A program made the position numbers and the translations under genes. Below are positions 1-9,728 of a stretch of 36,474 nucleotides of DNA, one piece after another (within the stretch, counting starts at the first letter, position 1; each line of letters starts with the position of its first letter). The notes below the pieces were generated by a model. The model was not told where the DNA came from, made no database searches, and saw only the letters and a list, made by a program, of their open reading frames with translations. Source of the stretch: UBA668 sp041918155 (GTDB lineage: Bacteria > Actinomycetota > Acidimicrobiia > Acidimicrobiales > Ilumatobacteraceae); NCBI GenBank assembly GCA_041918155.1, contig JAYRWH010000087.1, positions 1 to 36,474 on the forward strand, written 5' to 3'.

Positions 1-62
1 ACACCCCGGCCCCACCGGTTTGGGCCACGCGCTCAACACCCCCCCCCTACAAAGTCGGGTGG

Positions 63-1061
63 GTGCGGTTTCTCGCCACCTCTCAGAAGCCCGACCGCAA
101 CCTGGCCCTCGAACTCGTCCGCGTCACCGAATCGGCGGCGCTGGCAGCCTCTCGGTGGGTGGGTCGCGGTGACAAGCTCGGCGCCGACGGTGCCGCCGTC
201 GACGCGATGCGAACCGTGCTGCAGACCGTACCGATGGACGGCATCGTCGTCATCGGCGAGGGCGAAAAGGACGCAGCACCGATGCTCTTCAACGGCGAGC
301 ACGTCGGCGACGGCACCGCACCGCTCACCGATGTGGCCGTCGACCCGATCGACGGCACCACGCTCACCGCCTACGGCCGCGCCAACGCGATCGCCGTCAT
401 CGCCGTCAGCGAACGGGGCACGATGTACAACCCCGGCCCTTGCGTGTACATGCACAAGATCGCAGTCGGCCCTGAGGCCGTGGGGTGCATCGACATCACC
501 GCCTCGCCGACCCAGAACCTGCGTTGGATCGCCAAGGCCAAGGGCGAGCAAGTGCGTGACCTCACCGCCGTCATCCTCGACCGCGAGCGCCACAGCGATC
601 TCATCGCCGAAGTGCGCGAGGCCGGCGCCCGCGTGAAGCTGATCTCCGACGGCGACATCTTCGGCGCGATCGCCACCGCCTGGCCCGAGGCCGGGGTCGA
701 CGTTCTGTTCGGTGTCGGCGGCACCCCCGAGGGCGTCACTGCCGCCGCCGCGCTGAAGTGCATGGGCGGCGAAATCCAGGGTCTGCTCGCGCCGCGGAAC
801 GAGGAAGAGCGCCGCGCCGCGCTCGAACTCGGCTACGACCTCGCCGAGGTCCTCACCACCGACATCCTGGTGAAGGGCGACAACTGCTTCTTCGCCGCCA
901 CGGGCGTCACCGACGGCGAGCTGTTGAAGGGCGTGCGCTATGTGCACGGCGCAGCCACGACCCAGAGCCTGGTGATGCGCTCGCGCAGCGGCACCGTGCG
1001 CATGATCGATGCCCGCCACCGCATCGACAAACTCAACCGCTACGCCAGCGTCGAGTACTGA
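63..1061 (+). CDS. glpX: Fructose-1,6-bisphosphatase class II (GlpX)
   Basis: Hydrolyses fructose-1,6-bisphosphate to fructose-6-phosphate in the cytosol, the committed step of gluconeogenesis. The 332-residue protein resembles mycobacterial GlpX over its whole length. Visible motifs are GEGEKD at residues 65-70 and the metal/phosphate motif DPIDGTT at 94-100 of the Li-sensitive phosphatase fold, then GGTPEG and an ATGVTDG segment near the C-terminus. The GTG start at 63 sits ten codons before the conserved PDRNLALELVRVTE block; the frame stays open to the window edge, so a start further upstream is possible. It converges on the SDR gene with only 13 bp between the stops. Function is established for the family; the exact start is less certain. 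Confidence 0.95.
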   Translation: MRFLATSQKPDRNLALELVRVTESAALAASRWVGRGDKLGADGAAVDAMRTVLQTVPMDGIVVIGEGEKDAAPMLFNGEHVGDGTAPLTDVAVDPIDGTTLTAYGRANAIAVIAVSERGTMYNPGPCVYMHKIAVGPEAVGCIDITASPTQNLRWIAKAKGEQVRDLTAVILDRERHSDLIAEVREAGARVKLISDGDIFGAIATAWPEAGVDVLFGVGGTPEGVTAAAALKCMGGEIQGLLAPRNEEERRAALELGYDLAEVLTTDILVKGDNCFFAATGVTDGELLKGVRYVHGAATTQSLVMRSRSGTVRMIDARHRIDKLNRYASVEY

Positions 1062-1074
1062 CGCCGAACGCCGG

Positions 1075-1836
1075 TCACTTGCGCAGCACGAGGCCGGAGA
1101 TCCGCCGCGCGAGGCCTCGCGGCGTCACACCGGTCACGCCCACCAGACCCTTGTAGATCATCCCCGGAACCGACAAACACTTGCCGGCGGCGACGTCGCG
1201 CAGACCGGCCGCAGCGACCTCTTCCGCGGTCGTCCACACGAAGCCCGGGTACTGGGTTGCGTACTCCTCGGTGTTGCTGACGCTCTGGAACTCGGTGCGG
1301 GTGAGCCCGGGACACAGCGCGGTCACGTGCACGCCGCTGCCGCGCACCTCCTCGTGGAGGCTCTCGGTGAGGCTGGTGACGTAGGCCTTCGTGGCGGCGT
1401 ACACGGCCAGGCGCGGCGCCGACTGGAAGCTGGCCACGCTGCTCGTGTTGAGCAGGTAGCCACGCCCACGCGGCACCATCGCCTTCAGCGCGGCGTGGCT
1501 GATGCGGGTGAGCGCATCGACGTTGAGCGCGATCTCCTGCGAGAGGCGCTTCGGGTCGAGGTCGCGGAAGTTGCCTGAGGTGCCGAAGCCGGCGTTGTTC
1601 ACCACCAGGTCGGCCTCGGCGGCGCGAACCTCCACGGACGATCGCCCGCGGGAGGTGGTGAGGTCGGCGACGAGCACCTCCAGGCAGGAGAAGCGGTCGG
1701 CGAGTTCCTCCAACCGGTCGCGGCGGCGGGCCACCACGACGGTGGGGACACCTGCCTCGCCGAGCAGGGTCACCATCGCCTCACCGATGCCGCTGGAAGC
1801 GCCGGTGACGAGTGCAGACGTGAACGGGTAGGTCAT
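1075..1836 (-). CDS. Short-chain dehydrogenase/reductase (SDR)
   Basis: NAD(P)-dependent oxidoreductase of the classical SDR family; substrate unknown. In the 253-residue form the cofactor motif TGASSGIG lies at residues 11-18, NNAG at 80-83, the catalytic Ser in the TSS of 131-133, and the YxxxK pair as Y146/K150. The Arg-rich stretch after the second beta strand (ARRRDR) suggests an NADP preference (inference). I chose the ATG at 1836 over an in-frame GTG at 1854 because a TACCGT box lies exactly 7 nt upstream, the leaderless arrangement seen at several other genes here, and there is no Shine-Dalgarno for either start. It lies downstream of atpC on the same strand but appears to have its own promoter. 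Confidence 0.88.
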   Translation of the reverse strand: MTYPFTSALVTGASSGIGEAMVTLLGEAGVPTVVVARRRDRLEELADRFSCLEVLVADLTTSRGRSSVEVRAAEADLVVNNAGFGTSGNFRDLDPKRLSQEIALNVDALTRISHAALKAMVPRGRGYLLNTSSVASFQSAPRLAVYAATKAYVTSLTESLHEEVRGSGVHVTALCPGLTRTEFQSVSNTEEYATQYPGFVWTTAEEVAAAGLRDVAAGKCLSVPGMIYKGLVGVTGVTPRGLARRISGLVLRK

Positions 1837-1843
1837 GGTCGTC

Positions 1844-1849
1844 ACGGTA
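1844..1849 (-). promoter_or_regulatory. Putative -10 box of the SDR gene (leaderless)
   Basis: TACCGT on the minus strand fits the actinobacterial TANNNT -10 consensus and ends 7 nt before the ATG at 1836. Transcription would then start at or next to the start codon. Inference from the motif alone. Confidence 0.45.
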
Positions 1850-1858
1850 GCCACACAC

Positions 1859-1873
1859 GGCCCGCTACGGGCC
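1859..1873 (-). terminator. Hairpin after atpC, possible operon terminator
   Basis: GGCCCG-CTA-CGGGCC is a perfect 6-bp stem with a 3-nt loop, about 15 nt downstream of the atpC stop. There is no T-run, so this would be a weak or Rho-assisted terminator, or chance. Confidence 0.35.
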
Positions 1874-1887
1874 AGTGACCGCGTGAC

Positions 1888-2307
1888 TCAGTGCATGCCC
1901 TGCGGGGTGCCGGTGATGCCACCGGAGGCCGCGAGGCGGGCGTGTGCCCGGCTGAGCGCCGACACCGCTTCGGCGTCGTGCTCTTTGCGCAACAGTTCCT
2001 CGGCCGAATCCTTGGCCTGCAGGGCGCGGGCACGGTCGATGTCCCCACCCAGCTCGGCGACATCGCTGAGGATGCTCACGGTGTTGCCGCTGACCTGCAC
2101 GAACCCACCGTGCACCGCTACATCGAGCACCTCGCCATCGGCGAGCGTGATGCGGGTGTGGCTCTCGGTGAGCGCGCCGAGGAAGGGGGCATGGCCGGGC
2201 AGGAACGCGATCTCGCCGCCACCCAGGGTGCGGGTGATGACCTGTGTGGCCTCGCCGGAGAAGAGCACCTTCTCCGGCGACACCAGCTCGACCTGCATCG
2301 TGGCCAT
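1888..2307 (-). CDS. atpC: ATP synthase epsilon subunit
   Basis: Epsilon subunit of the F1 central stalk; couples gamma rotation to the c-ring and can inhibit ATP hydrolysis. The 139-residue protein begins MATMQVELVSPEKVLFSGEA, the typical beta-sandwich start, and has GGGEIAFLPGHAPFLGAL as in the family. Residues 88-125 form the helical C-terminal part (DRARALQAKDSAEELLRK), followed by a Gly-rich tail. It is the last gene of the operon, 2 nt after the atpD stop. The C-terminal helices appear fuller than in the roughly 121-residue mycobacterial protein. Confidence 0.96.
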   Translation of the reverse strand: MATMQVELVSPEKVLFSGEATQVITRTLGGGEIAFLPGHAPFLGALTESHTRITLADGEVLDVAVHGGFVQVSGNTVSILSDVAELGGDIDRARALQAKDSAEELLRKEHDAEAVSALSRAHARLAASGGITGTPQGMH

Positions 2308-2309
2308 GA

Positions 2310-3746
<1,437 letters not shown>

Positions 3747-3776
3747 TGGAGTTGTTTCCTTGGTGCTTTCGCCGAA

Positions 3777-4736
3777 CTAGTTGCTGGAGCCGAGCTCGGC
3801 GAGCGGGCCGAGATCGATGGTCTTGACGTTCTTGCTGCCGCCGGACAGGGCCTCGGCACCGCCGACGATCTCCATGATCTCGGTGGTGATGCTGTCCTGA
3901 CGGGCGCGGTTCATGATGCGGCTGAGGTTCTTGATGAGTTCCTCGGCGTTGTCGGTGGCGCTCTTCATCGCTCGCTGGCGGAAGGCGTGCTCGCTGGCCG
4001 CGGCGTTGAGCAGGGCCGCATAGATGCGAGCCTCCACGTAGCGGGGCAAGAGGGTGTCGAGGATCGTGCCCGGATCGGGCTCGAACTCGTAATCGCTGGG
4101 CGTGCCGGCGGCCCCCGGGGCCGTTCCGTGACCACCCTCGACCGTCTCGTGATCGAGCGGCACGAGGGGTCGCTGCACGACTTCCTGCGAGCCGGCGCTG
4201 ACGAAGCGGGTGTACACCAGCTCGACGCGATCGAACTCGCCGGAGATGTAGCGGGCGACGACGTCCTGGCCGATTTCACGGGCATGGGCGTACGTGGGGC
4301 TGTCGCTGAACCCGCCGTACGCGGCAGCGATCTTGTAGCCGCGGAACTTGAAGTAGCCCTCGGACTTACGGCCGACGGTGACGAGCGCGTAATCGCTGCC
4401 ACCGAGCACACCAGCTTTGACCTCGCCCTCGGCAGCACGCTGCACGCCGGCGTTGTAGCCACCGCACAGGCCACGATCGGCGGTGATCACCACATAGGCC
4501 GTGGTCTTCACCTCCGGGCGGGACTTCAACAGCGGCGACTGCGACGAGCCACCGGCCGCGGCGAGATCCTTCACCACTTCGGTGATCTGATCGCTGTACG
4601 GCACGGCAGCGGCCACACGCTGCTGGGCCTTCACGATCCGCGACGCAGCAATGAGCTCCATGGCGCGCGTGATCTTCTTCGTGGCCTGGACGCTGCGAAT
4701 GCGCCCACGAAGGATTCTCTCCTGCCCACCAGCCAT
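3777..4736 (-). CDS. atpG: ATP synthase gamma subunit
   Basis: Rotating central shaft of F1. The 319-residue protein starts MAGGQERILRGRIRSVQATK, the conserved N-terminal helix, and carries the matching C-terminal helix (RQRAMKSATDNAEELI...NRARQDSITTEIMEIVGGAEAL). It is longer than the roughly 290-residue E. coli protein: there is a Gly/Ala-rich insertion (GGHGTAPGAAGTPS) around residue 200 and about 20 extra residues after the usual C-terminal end. It follows atpA with a 3-nt gap, implying translational coupling. Confidence 0.97.
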   Translation of the reverse strand: MAGGQERILRGRIRSVQATKKITRAMELIAASRIVKAQQRVAAAVPYSDQITEVVKDLAAAGGSSQSPLLKSRPEVKTTAYVVITADRGLCGGYNAGVQRAAEGEVKAGVLGGSDYALVTVGRKSEGYFKFRGYKIAAAYGGFSDSPTYAHAREIGQDVVARYISGEFDRVELVYTRFVSAGSQEVVQRPLVPLDHETVEGGHGTAPGAAGTPSDYEFEPDPGTILDTLLPRYVEARIYAALLNAAASEHAFRQRAMKSATDNAEELIKNLSRIMNRARQDSITTEIMEIVGGAEALSGGSKNVKTIDLGPLAELGSSN

Positions 4737-4739
4737 GAC

Positions 4740-6356
4740 TTACTCCGTGGCCAGGGTCTTGTCGCTGTGGGCCTCGCCGACCTCGGTCGCGCTCGTGGCC
4801 GTGACATCGGCGGCCCCAGCTGCATCACGGGCCGCGGCGGCCGTGGCGGCGACGAACTGCGCCTTGAACGAGGCGATGATGTCGCCGAGCTCGCTCGGCA
4901 CGTCGGCCTTCGGGTTCGAGCGCATGCTCGAGAGCAGGCCGCCCTGGGTGCCGCGCATGTGGGCGAGCAACTCGCCCTCGAAGCGACGCACGTCGTTCAC
5001 GGGCAGGCTGTCCAGGTAGCCCTTCGTGCCGGCGAACACCGACACGATCTGCTCTTCCACCGGCATCGGGCTGTTGAGCGGCTGCTTCAGCAGCTCGACG
5101 AGGCGGTAGCCACGCTCCAGCTGGGCCTTGGAGATCGCGTCGAGTTCCGAGCCGAACGTGGCGAACGCCTCGAGCTCACGGAACTGGGCGAGATCGAGCT
5201 TCAGGGTGCCCGACACGCTCTTCATCGCCTTGATCTGCGCCGCGCCACCCACGCGGGACACCGAGATGCCCACGTCGACGGCCGGGCGCACACCCGACTT
5301 GAACAGGTTGTCCTGCAGGTACACCTGGCCGTCGGTGATCGAGATCACGTTGGTGGGGATGTACGCCGACACGTCGCCGGCCTTGGTCTCGATGACGGGG
5401 AGGGCCGTCAGCGACCCAGCGCCCTTCTCGTCGGAGAGCTTGGCAGCACGCTCGAGCAAGCGGCTGTGCAGGTAGAACACGTCGCCGGGGTAGGCCTCGC
5501 GGCCCGGCGGGCGGCGCAGCAGCAGCGACACCTGGCGGTAGGCCTCGGCCTGCTTGGAGAGGTCGTCGTACACGATGAGGGCGTGCTCGCCGTTCTCCAT
5601 CCAGTGCTGGCCGATGGCGCAGCCGGCGTAGGGGGCGAGGTACTTGAAGGGAGCCGGGTCGCTGGCCGGGGCGGCCACGACGACGGTGTACTCCATCGCA
5701 CCGTGCTGGCGCAGGGTCTCCACCGTCTGGGCAACCGTGGAACCCTTCTGGCCGATGGCGACATAGATGCACTTCACGCCGAGGCCGCGCTGGTTGATGA
5801 TCGCGTCGACGGCGATGGTCGTCTTGCCGGTCTTGCGGTCGCCGATGATGAGCTGGCGCTGGCCACGGCCGATCGGGGTCATCGCGTCGACGGACTTGAT
5901 GCCGGTCTGCAGCGGCTCGTGCACGGGCTTGCGGCCCATGATGCCCGGGGCCTGAATCTCCACTCGGCGGGGAATGCCGCCGACGATGTCGCCCTTGCCA
6001 TCGATCGGCTGGCCGAGTGCGTTGACCACGCGGCCGAGCATCGCGTCGCCGACGGACACCGAGAGGATGCGGCCGGTCGCCTTGACCGGCTGGCCCTCTT
6101 CGATCTCGAAGCCGTCACCGAGCACGACGGCGCCGATGGACTCCTCGTCGAGGTTGAGTGCGAGGCCGACGGTGCCGTCCTCGAACTCGAGCAGCTCGTT
6201 CACGGCACAGTCGGGAAGGCCCGACACGCGGGCGATACCGTCGCCCACCTGCAGGACGCGACCGACCGTGCGGGCCTCGAGCGAGGGCGAGAAGCCCTCC
6301 AGGTTCTTCTTCAGCGCGGAGGCGATGTCGCCGGCGCTCAGCGTGAGTTCAGCCAT
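4740..6356 (-). CDS. atpA: ATP synthase alpha subunit with C-terminal extension
   Basis: Non-catalytic nucleotide-binding alpha subunit of F1. The P-loop GDRKTGKT lies at residues 172-179 of 538, and VISITDGQVYLQ and the Arg-finger region (GISVSRVGGAAQ) are present. After the normal end of the helical domain (about residue 503) comes an Ala/Thr-rich tail of about 35 residues. Mycobacterial alpha subunits also carry a C-terminal extension, which is known to suppress ATP hydrolysis; whether this tail does the same is inference. A GGAG lies about 13 nt before the ATG. The atpH stop is 28 nt upstream. Confidence 0.98.
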   Translation of the reverse strand: MAELTLSAGDIASALKKNLEGFSPSLEARTVGRVLQVGDGIARVSGLPDCAVNELLEFEDGTVGLALNLDEESIGAVVLGDGFEIEEGQPVKATGRILSVSVGDAMLGRVVNALGQPIDGKGDIVGGIPRRVEIQAPGIMGRKPVHEPLQTGIKSVDAMTPIGRGQRQLIIGDRKTGKTTIAVDAIINQRGLGVKCIYVAIGQKGSTVAQTVETLRQHGAMEYTVVVAAPASDPAPFKYLAPYAGCAIGQHWMENGEHALIVYDDLSKQAEAYRQVSLLLRRPPGREAYPGDVFYLHSRLLERAAKLSDEKGAGSLTALPVIETKAGDVSAYIPTNVISITDGQVYLQDNLFKSGVRPAVDVGISVSRVGGAAQIKAMKSVSGTLKLDLAQFRELEAFATFGSELDAISKAQLERGYRLVELLKQPLNSPMPVEEQIVSVFAGTKGYLDSLPVNDVRRFEGELLAHMRGTQGGLLSSMRSNPKADVPSELGDIIASFKAQFVAATAAAARDAAGAADVTATSATEVGEAHSDKTLATE

Positions 6357-6384
6357 GGTTGTTCGTTGCTCCGATTTGGCCTGA

Positions 6385-6912
6385 TTACAGGCGGGACTTC
6401 AGCTGGTCGATGCGGGTACGGACGCTGCCGTCGATGACGGTGTCGCCCACGGTGGCCACGATGCCGCCCAATACGGACGGGTCGACCACGACTTTCAGGT
6501 TCACCTGCTTGCCGGTGGCCCTCACCAGCGCCGCACCGAGGCGGGTCTGCTGGTCGGCCGTGAGCGGCACGGCGCAGCGCACCTCGGCGACCTCTTGGTG
6601 CTTGACGGTGCTGGCCCGGGCCACGAGGTTGTCGATGATGGCCGGCAGATCGCGACCGCGGCCGGAGCCGACGACCATGGAGATCAGCTGGGTGGTGGTG
6701 GAACTGACCTTGGCGCCGAGGAGATCCTCGACGATGGCCTGGCGCTTGGCGGGCGGGATCTGCTCGTCGGTGAGCGCGTTGCGCAGCGAATCGCTGCCCT
6801 CGTAGGCCCGGGCGAAGCGGAACAGCTCGTCCTCGACGATGTCGAGTGTGCCTTCGGCGCGAGCGATCTCGAACAGACCGCGTGCGTAGCCCTCGATGCG
6901 GTTGTCGCTCAT
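6385..6912 (-). CDS. atpH: ATP synthase delta subunit
   Basis: Delta (OSCP-type) subunit that ties the peripheral stalk to the top of F1. 175 residues with the two usual parts: an N-terminal helical bundle (IEGYARGLFEIARAEG...) and a C-terminal beta/alpha part with DPSVLGGIVATVGDTVIDGSVRT, the family signature. Unlike mycobacteria, where delta is fused to a b-type domain in one long protein, delta here is free-standing. Its ATG overlaps the stop of the upstream b gene by 4 nt, so the two are translationally coupled. Confidence 0.96.
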   Translation of the reverse strand: MSDNRIEGYARGLFEIARAEGTLDIVEDELFRFARAYEGSDSLRNALTDEQIPPAKRQAIVEDLLGAKVSSTTTQLISMVVGSGRGRDLPAIIDNLVARASTVKHQEVAEVRCAVPLTADQQTRLGAALVRATGKQVNLKVVVDPSVLGGIVATVGDTVIDGSVRTRIDQLKSRL

Positions 6913-7487
6913 GACCCAACCCCTACTCGGTTGATGAAGTTCTCGATGAGCTCCTGGTGGGTGGAGTCGTCGAGCGAGCCGGTGACCACATGGTCGACTG
7001 CGGCAGCCGACAGGCGGGCCACCTCGGCGCGCAGTTCGTCGCCCACGCGACCCTGGGCGCTGGCGATGTCCGCGATGCCCTTGGCCTCGAGCTCCGCGAC
7101 TTCCTGCGCCAGGCGAGCGCGACCGTCCTCGATGACGGCAGCGGCCTGAGCGTTCGCGTCGGCGAGGATACGAGCCCGCTCGGCCTCGATGTCGCCCTTG
7201 GCCTGACGGATCTGCGCGGCCTCGTTGGCTGCGGATTCCTGATCGGCGGCGGCAGCGTCGAGTTCCTTCTGGATCTTCTCCGTGCGTGCGGCCATGGCCT
7301 TCTTCACCAGCGGCCCGCCGAACTTCCAGAGGGCGACGAAGATCAGCAGCGAGGCGATGCCGCCGTAGATGATCTCCGCCGTCTCCGGCAGGATCGGGCT
7401 GTGGGTGGTGACGTAGCCGTCGGGATCCGTGGTGATGGTCTCCTCCGCGATGCGGTGGGCGACGGCGATGATGCCCAGAACGCTCAT
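6909..7487 (-). CDS. atpF: ATP synthase b-type subunit (second copy)
   Basis: Peripheral-stalk subunit of Fo. 192 residues: a short periplasmic N-terminus, one membrane helix around residues 38-58 (AEIIYGGIASLLIFVALWKF), then a long charged Ala/Glu-rich coiled coil. This is the second of two adjacent b-like genes, so the stalk is probably a b/b' heterodimer (inference from duplication; the paralogues differ greatly in sequence). It overlaps both neighbours by 4 nt. Which copy is b and which b' cannot be told from the sequence. Confidence 0.9.
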   Translation of the reverse strand: MSVLGIIAVAHRIAEETITTDPDGYVTTHSPILPETAEIIYGGIASLLIFVALWKFGGPLVKKAMAARTEKIQKELDAAAADQESAANEAAQIRQAKGDIEAERARILADANAQAAAVIEDGRARLAQEVAELEAKGIADIASAQGRVGDELRAEVARLSAAAVDHVVTGSLDDSTHQELIENFINRVGVGS

Positions 7488-8083
7488 CGTGCCATCACCT
7501 CGTTCACCACTCGCTCGACCACGGCGACCGAAGGACGACGACCCGTCGCCAGCTCACCGGCGCGGCCGGCCACGTCGCTCACCGCGGCGTGGATCTGGTC
7601 GCGGGCGGCGGCCCGTGCGGCCTCGGCCTGCGCCATGGCCGCAGCGCGGCGCTCGGCGATGCCGGCGTTCACCTGGGTCAGCTTGGCCTGGCGCTCGGCC
7701 TCCAGCGTGGCGCGGGCGGCCTCGACGACGCGGGCCGCTTCGCCCTTGATCGAGGCGAGCTGCGACTCGTAGGCGGCCACCTCGGCGCGGGCGCCGGAGC
7801 GCTCCGCGTCGGCCGAATCGTGCGCGTTGCGGATGCCGTTGTAGCGGGCTTCCATGCCCTTCTTCACCTTCGGGAAGAGGACGTAGCGCATGAGCACCGC
7901 GAACACGATGAATGAACCACCGCCCCACGCGAGCTCTTTCAGCTCGGGGAGGATGGGCCCCGGGTCCTTGCTCGGCGGTACTTCGGTACCCGCAGCCGTC
8001 GCGTGCTGCGACGGTGCGAGATGCACCTGGAGCGAGGCACCGTCCACGTGAACGGCGGGGAGTTGTACGACGGCGGACTGCAC
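7484..8083 (-). CDS. atpF: ATP synthase b-type subunit (first copy)
   Basis: Peripheral-stalk subunit of Fo. 199 residues: an unusually long N-terminal stretch of about 50 residues before the membrane helix (GGGSFIVFAVLMRYVLFP), then a coiled coil with abundant Ala, Glu and Arg. The start is GTG at 8083, preceded by AAGGAG at 6 nt spacing, a strong ribosome site. The gene follows atpE by 53 nt and overlaps the second b gene by 4 nt. Confidence 0.92.
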   Translation of the reverse strand: MQSAVVQLPAVHVDGASLQVHLAPSQHATAAGTEVPPSKDPGPILPELKELAWGGGSFIVFAVLMRYVLFPKVKKGMEARYNGIRNAHDSADAERSGARAEVAAYESQLASIKGEAARVVEAARATLEAERQAKLTQVNAGIAERRAAAMAQAEAARAAARDQIHAAVSDVAGRAGELATGRRPSVAVVERVVNEVMAR

Positions 8084-8136
8084 GTCAGCTCCTTCGGATA
8101 GATCGGACTGGAATCGGATGGATGGTCAGTGGCCGA

Positions 8137-8415
8137 TCAGAGGCCGATGAGGATGAAGACCACGAAGCCGATGAGGGCGAGCGCCTCGGTGAAGGCGATG
8201 CCGAGGAACATGGTGGTACGCACCATGCCCGCAGCCTCGGGCTGGCGGGCCATCGCCTCGACGGACTTGCCGACGAGGTAACCGATGCCGATGCCAGGGC
8301 CGATCGCGGCGAGGCCATAGGCGAAACCGGCCGACGCGGCGGCAGCGGCGGCCTTGTCGGCGTCTGCCTGCTGCTGGTCGAACGCAGCGCCCATGATGTG
8401 GCTGAAAGCTTCCAT
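8137..8415 (-). CDS. atpE: ATP synthase c subunit (proteolipid)
   Basis: Forms the rotating c-ring of Fo. The 92-residue protein has an N-terminal extension of about 25 residues (MEAFSHIMGAAFDQQQ...), then two membrane helices joined by the polar ARQPE loop at 56-60. The first helix carries GPGIGIG; the second has the ion-binding carboxylate Glu77 in FTEALALIGFVV. The Gln of sodium-binding rings is absent from helix 1, so proton coupling is likely (inference). AGGAG lies close upstream of the ATG, in keeping with the high output needed for a multi-copy subunit. Confidence 0.97.
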   Translation of the reverse strand: MEAFSHIMGAAFDQQQADADKAAAAAASAGFAYGLAAIGPGIGIGYLVGKSVEAMARQPEAAGMVRTTMFLGIAFTEALALIGFVVFILIGL

Positions 8416-8480
8416 TGTGTGATTTCTCCTGGTGAGTGTTCTGGGTAGTTGGAGATGGGGTTACTGCGGAGGTCGCCGGA

Positions 8481-9248
8481 TCAGTGCTCGGGGTGAGCCG
8501 AGCCGCCGATGTACACCGCGGTGAGGATCGTGAAGATGTAGGCCTGCAAGAAGGCCACCAGCACTTCGAATGCCGTCAGGAAGATCAGCATGAAGAAGGG
8601 CAGGATCGCCATCGGCTTCAGCATGAACACCTTCGTCTGCGCCGTCACCAACGAGTTGGTGAGCAGTGCGAACGTGACCAGCAGAATGTGGCCGGCGAGC
8701 ATGTTGGCGAAGAGTCGCACCGTCAACGAGAAGGGGCGGACGAAGTAGTTCGAGATGAGCTCGATGACACCCACGAGCGGCTTCAGCGCGGTGGGCACGC
8801 CGGGGGGCCAGATCGTGTGGGTGAGGTATTTGATGCCCTGGTGCTTGAAACCGACGCCCATGTAGATGACCCACACGACGAGGGCGAGGAACAGCGGGAT
8901 CGCCATGCGGGCCGTGGCCGGCATCTGCAGGAACGGGATGATGCCCGGCACGTTGCAGAGGTAGATGAACAGGAACAGGCTCAGCAGGAACGGCGTCCAG
9001 CCGAGGCCGTCCTTGCCCATCGTCTGCATGACGATGCCGTTCTCGATGAACTCCACCGAGGTCTCGGCGAGGTTGCGGACGCCCTTGGGCGCCGTCGCCG
9101 CATCCTTGCGACCGGCGAGGATGAAGATCAGCGAACCGATGACGGCGGCGGCGACCGCGATCAGGGCGATCTTGTTGAAGCTGGCGAAGATGTCCTTCCA
9201 GCGCAAGATCGAGTTGATCAGTGGGAATTTGAAGGATTCGGCGATCAC
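8481..9248 (-). CDS. atpB: ATP synthase a subunit
   Basis: Fo stator subunit that forms the proton half-channels next to the c-ring. 255 residues with five to six membrane helices. The essential Arg is R178 in SLTVRLFANMLAGH, and the final helix FEVLVAFLQAYIFTILTAVYI is typical. There is a short His-containing tail (GGSAHPEH). It lies 36 nt after the AtpI-like gene and 65 nt before atpE, first of the structural subunit genes. Confidence 0.97.
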   Translation of the reverse strand: MIAESFKFPLINSILRWKDIFASFNKIALIAVAAAVIGSLIFILAGRKDAATAPKGVRNLAETSVEFIENGIVMQTMGKDGLGWTPFLLSLFLFIYLCNVPGIIPFLQMPATARMAIPLFLALVVWVIYMGVGFKHQGIKYLTHTIWPPGVPTALKPLVGVIELISNYFVRPFSLTVRLFANMLAGHILLVTFALLTNSLVTAQTKVFMLKPMAILPFFMLIFLTAFEVLVAFLQAYIFTILTAVYIGGSAHPEH

Positions 9249-9284
9249 GGCGTGTTCCTGTGCGTGCTGACGATGGCGGGACGG

Positions 9285-9728
9285 TTAGTGACGGGCGGGC
9301 TTGAGGCCGGGGTGGGCCAGGGAGAGAGCAACGTACTTCATCTCCCACACGAGGAGACCGAGGTGCGTCACGATGATGGTCGCTCCGAGGGCCGGATGTG
9401 AAATCCACGAAGCGTCTTTGACGAGCAGCACGGCCAGAAGGATGAGCCCGAGGCGGACGAGATAGCCGAACAACACGGCTCCCATCATCATCCCGAGGCT
9501 GATCCGGGCGGTGCCGGCGACGATGCCGGCGGCCATGGCGAAGTTGACGAGGATGAGCGCTACGCCGTAGGCGCTGCTCCACACCCCGTCCATCCCCCAG
9601 AGGAAACCGCAGAGCGCGATCAACAACGGGGCGACGATGAGGCCACGGCGAACCATGTCCTTGGTGACCTTCACCTCAGGCGCGGGACCCTGCAGCGAGA
9701 TGGTCATCGGCGACACGGTGTCGTTCAC
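9285..9728 (-). CDS. atpI: ATP synthase subunit I-like membrane protein
   Basis: About 147 residues with four predicted membrane helices (starting GLIVAPLLIALCGFLWGM; then AYGVALILVNFAMAAGIVAG; GAVLFGYLVRLGLILLAVLL; GATIIVTHLGLLVWEMKYVA). Position just before atpB and size fit the AtpI/UncI family, which helps c-ring assembly in other bacteria; the mycobacterial equivalent is the small gene between wecA and atpB. The GTG start at 9728 overlaps the stop of the upstream gene in a GTGA junction; the reading frame remains open further upstream, but those codons lie inside the other gene. Family assignment rests on context plus topology. Confidence 0.78.
   Translation of the reverse strand: MNDTVSPMTISLQGPAPEVKVTKDMVRRGLIVAPLLIALCGFLWGMDGVWSSAYGVALILVNFAMAAGIVAGTARISLGMMMGAVLFGYLVRLGLILLAVLLVKDASWISHPALGATIIVTHLGLLVWEMKYVALSLAHPGLKPARH

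Noticed and set aside
1..62. Promoter of glpX
   Set aside because: A TACAAA-like stretch near 48-53 does not fit TANNNT well, and the sequence begins too close by to judge.
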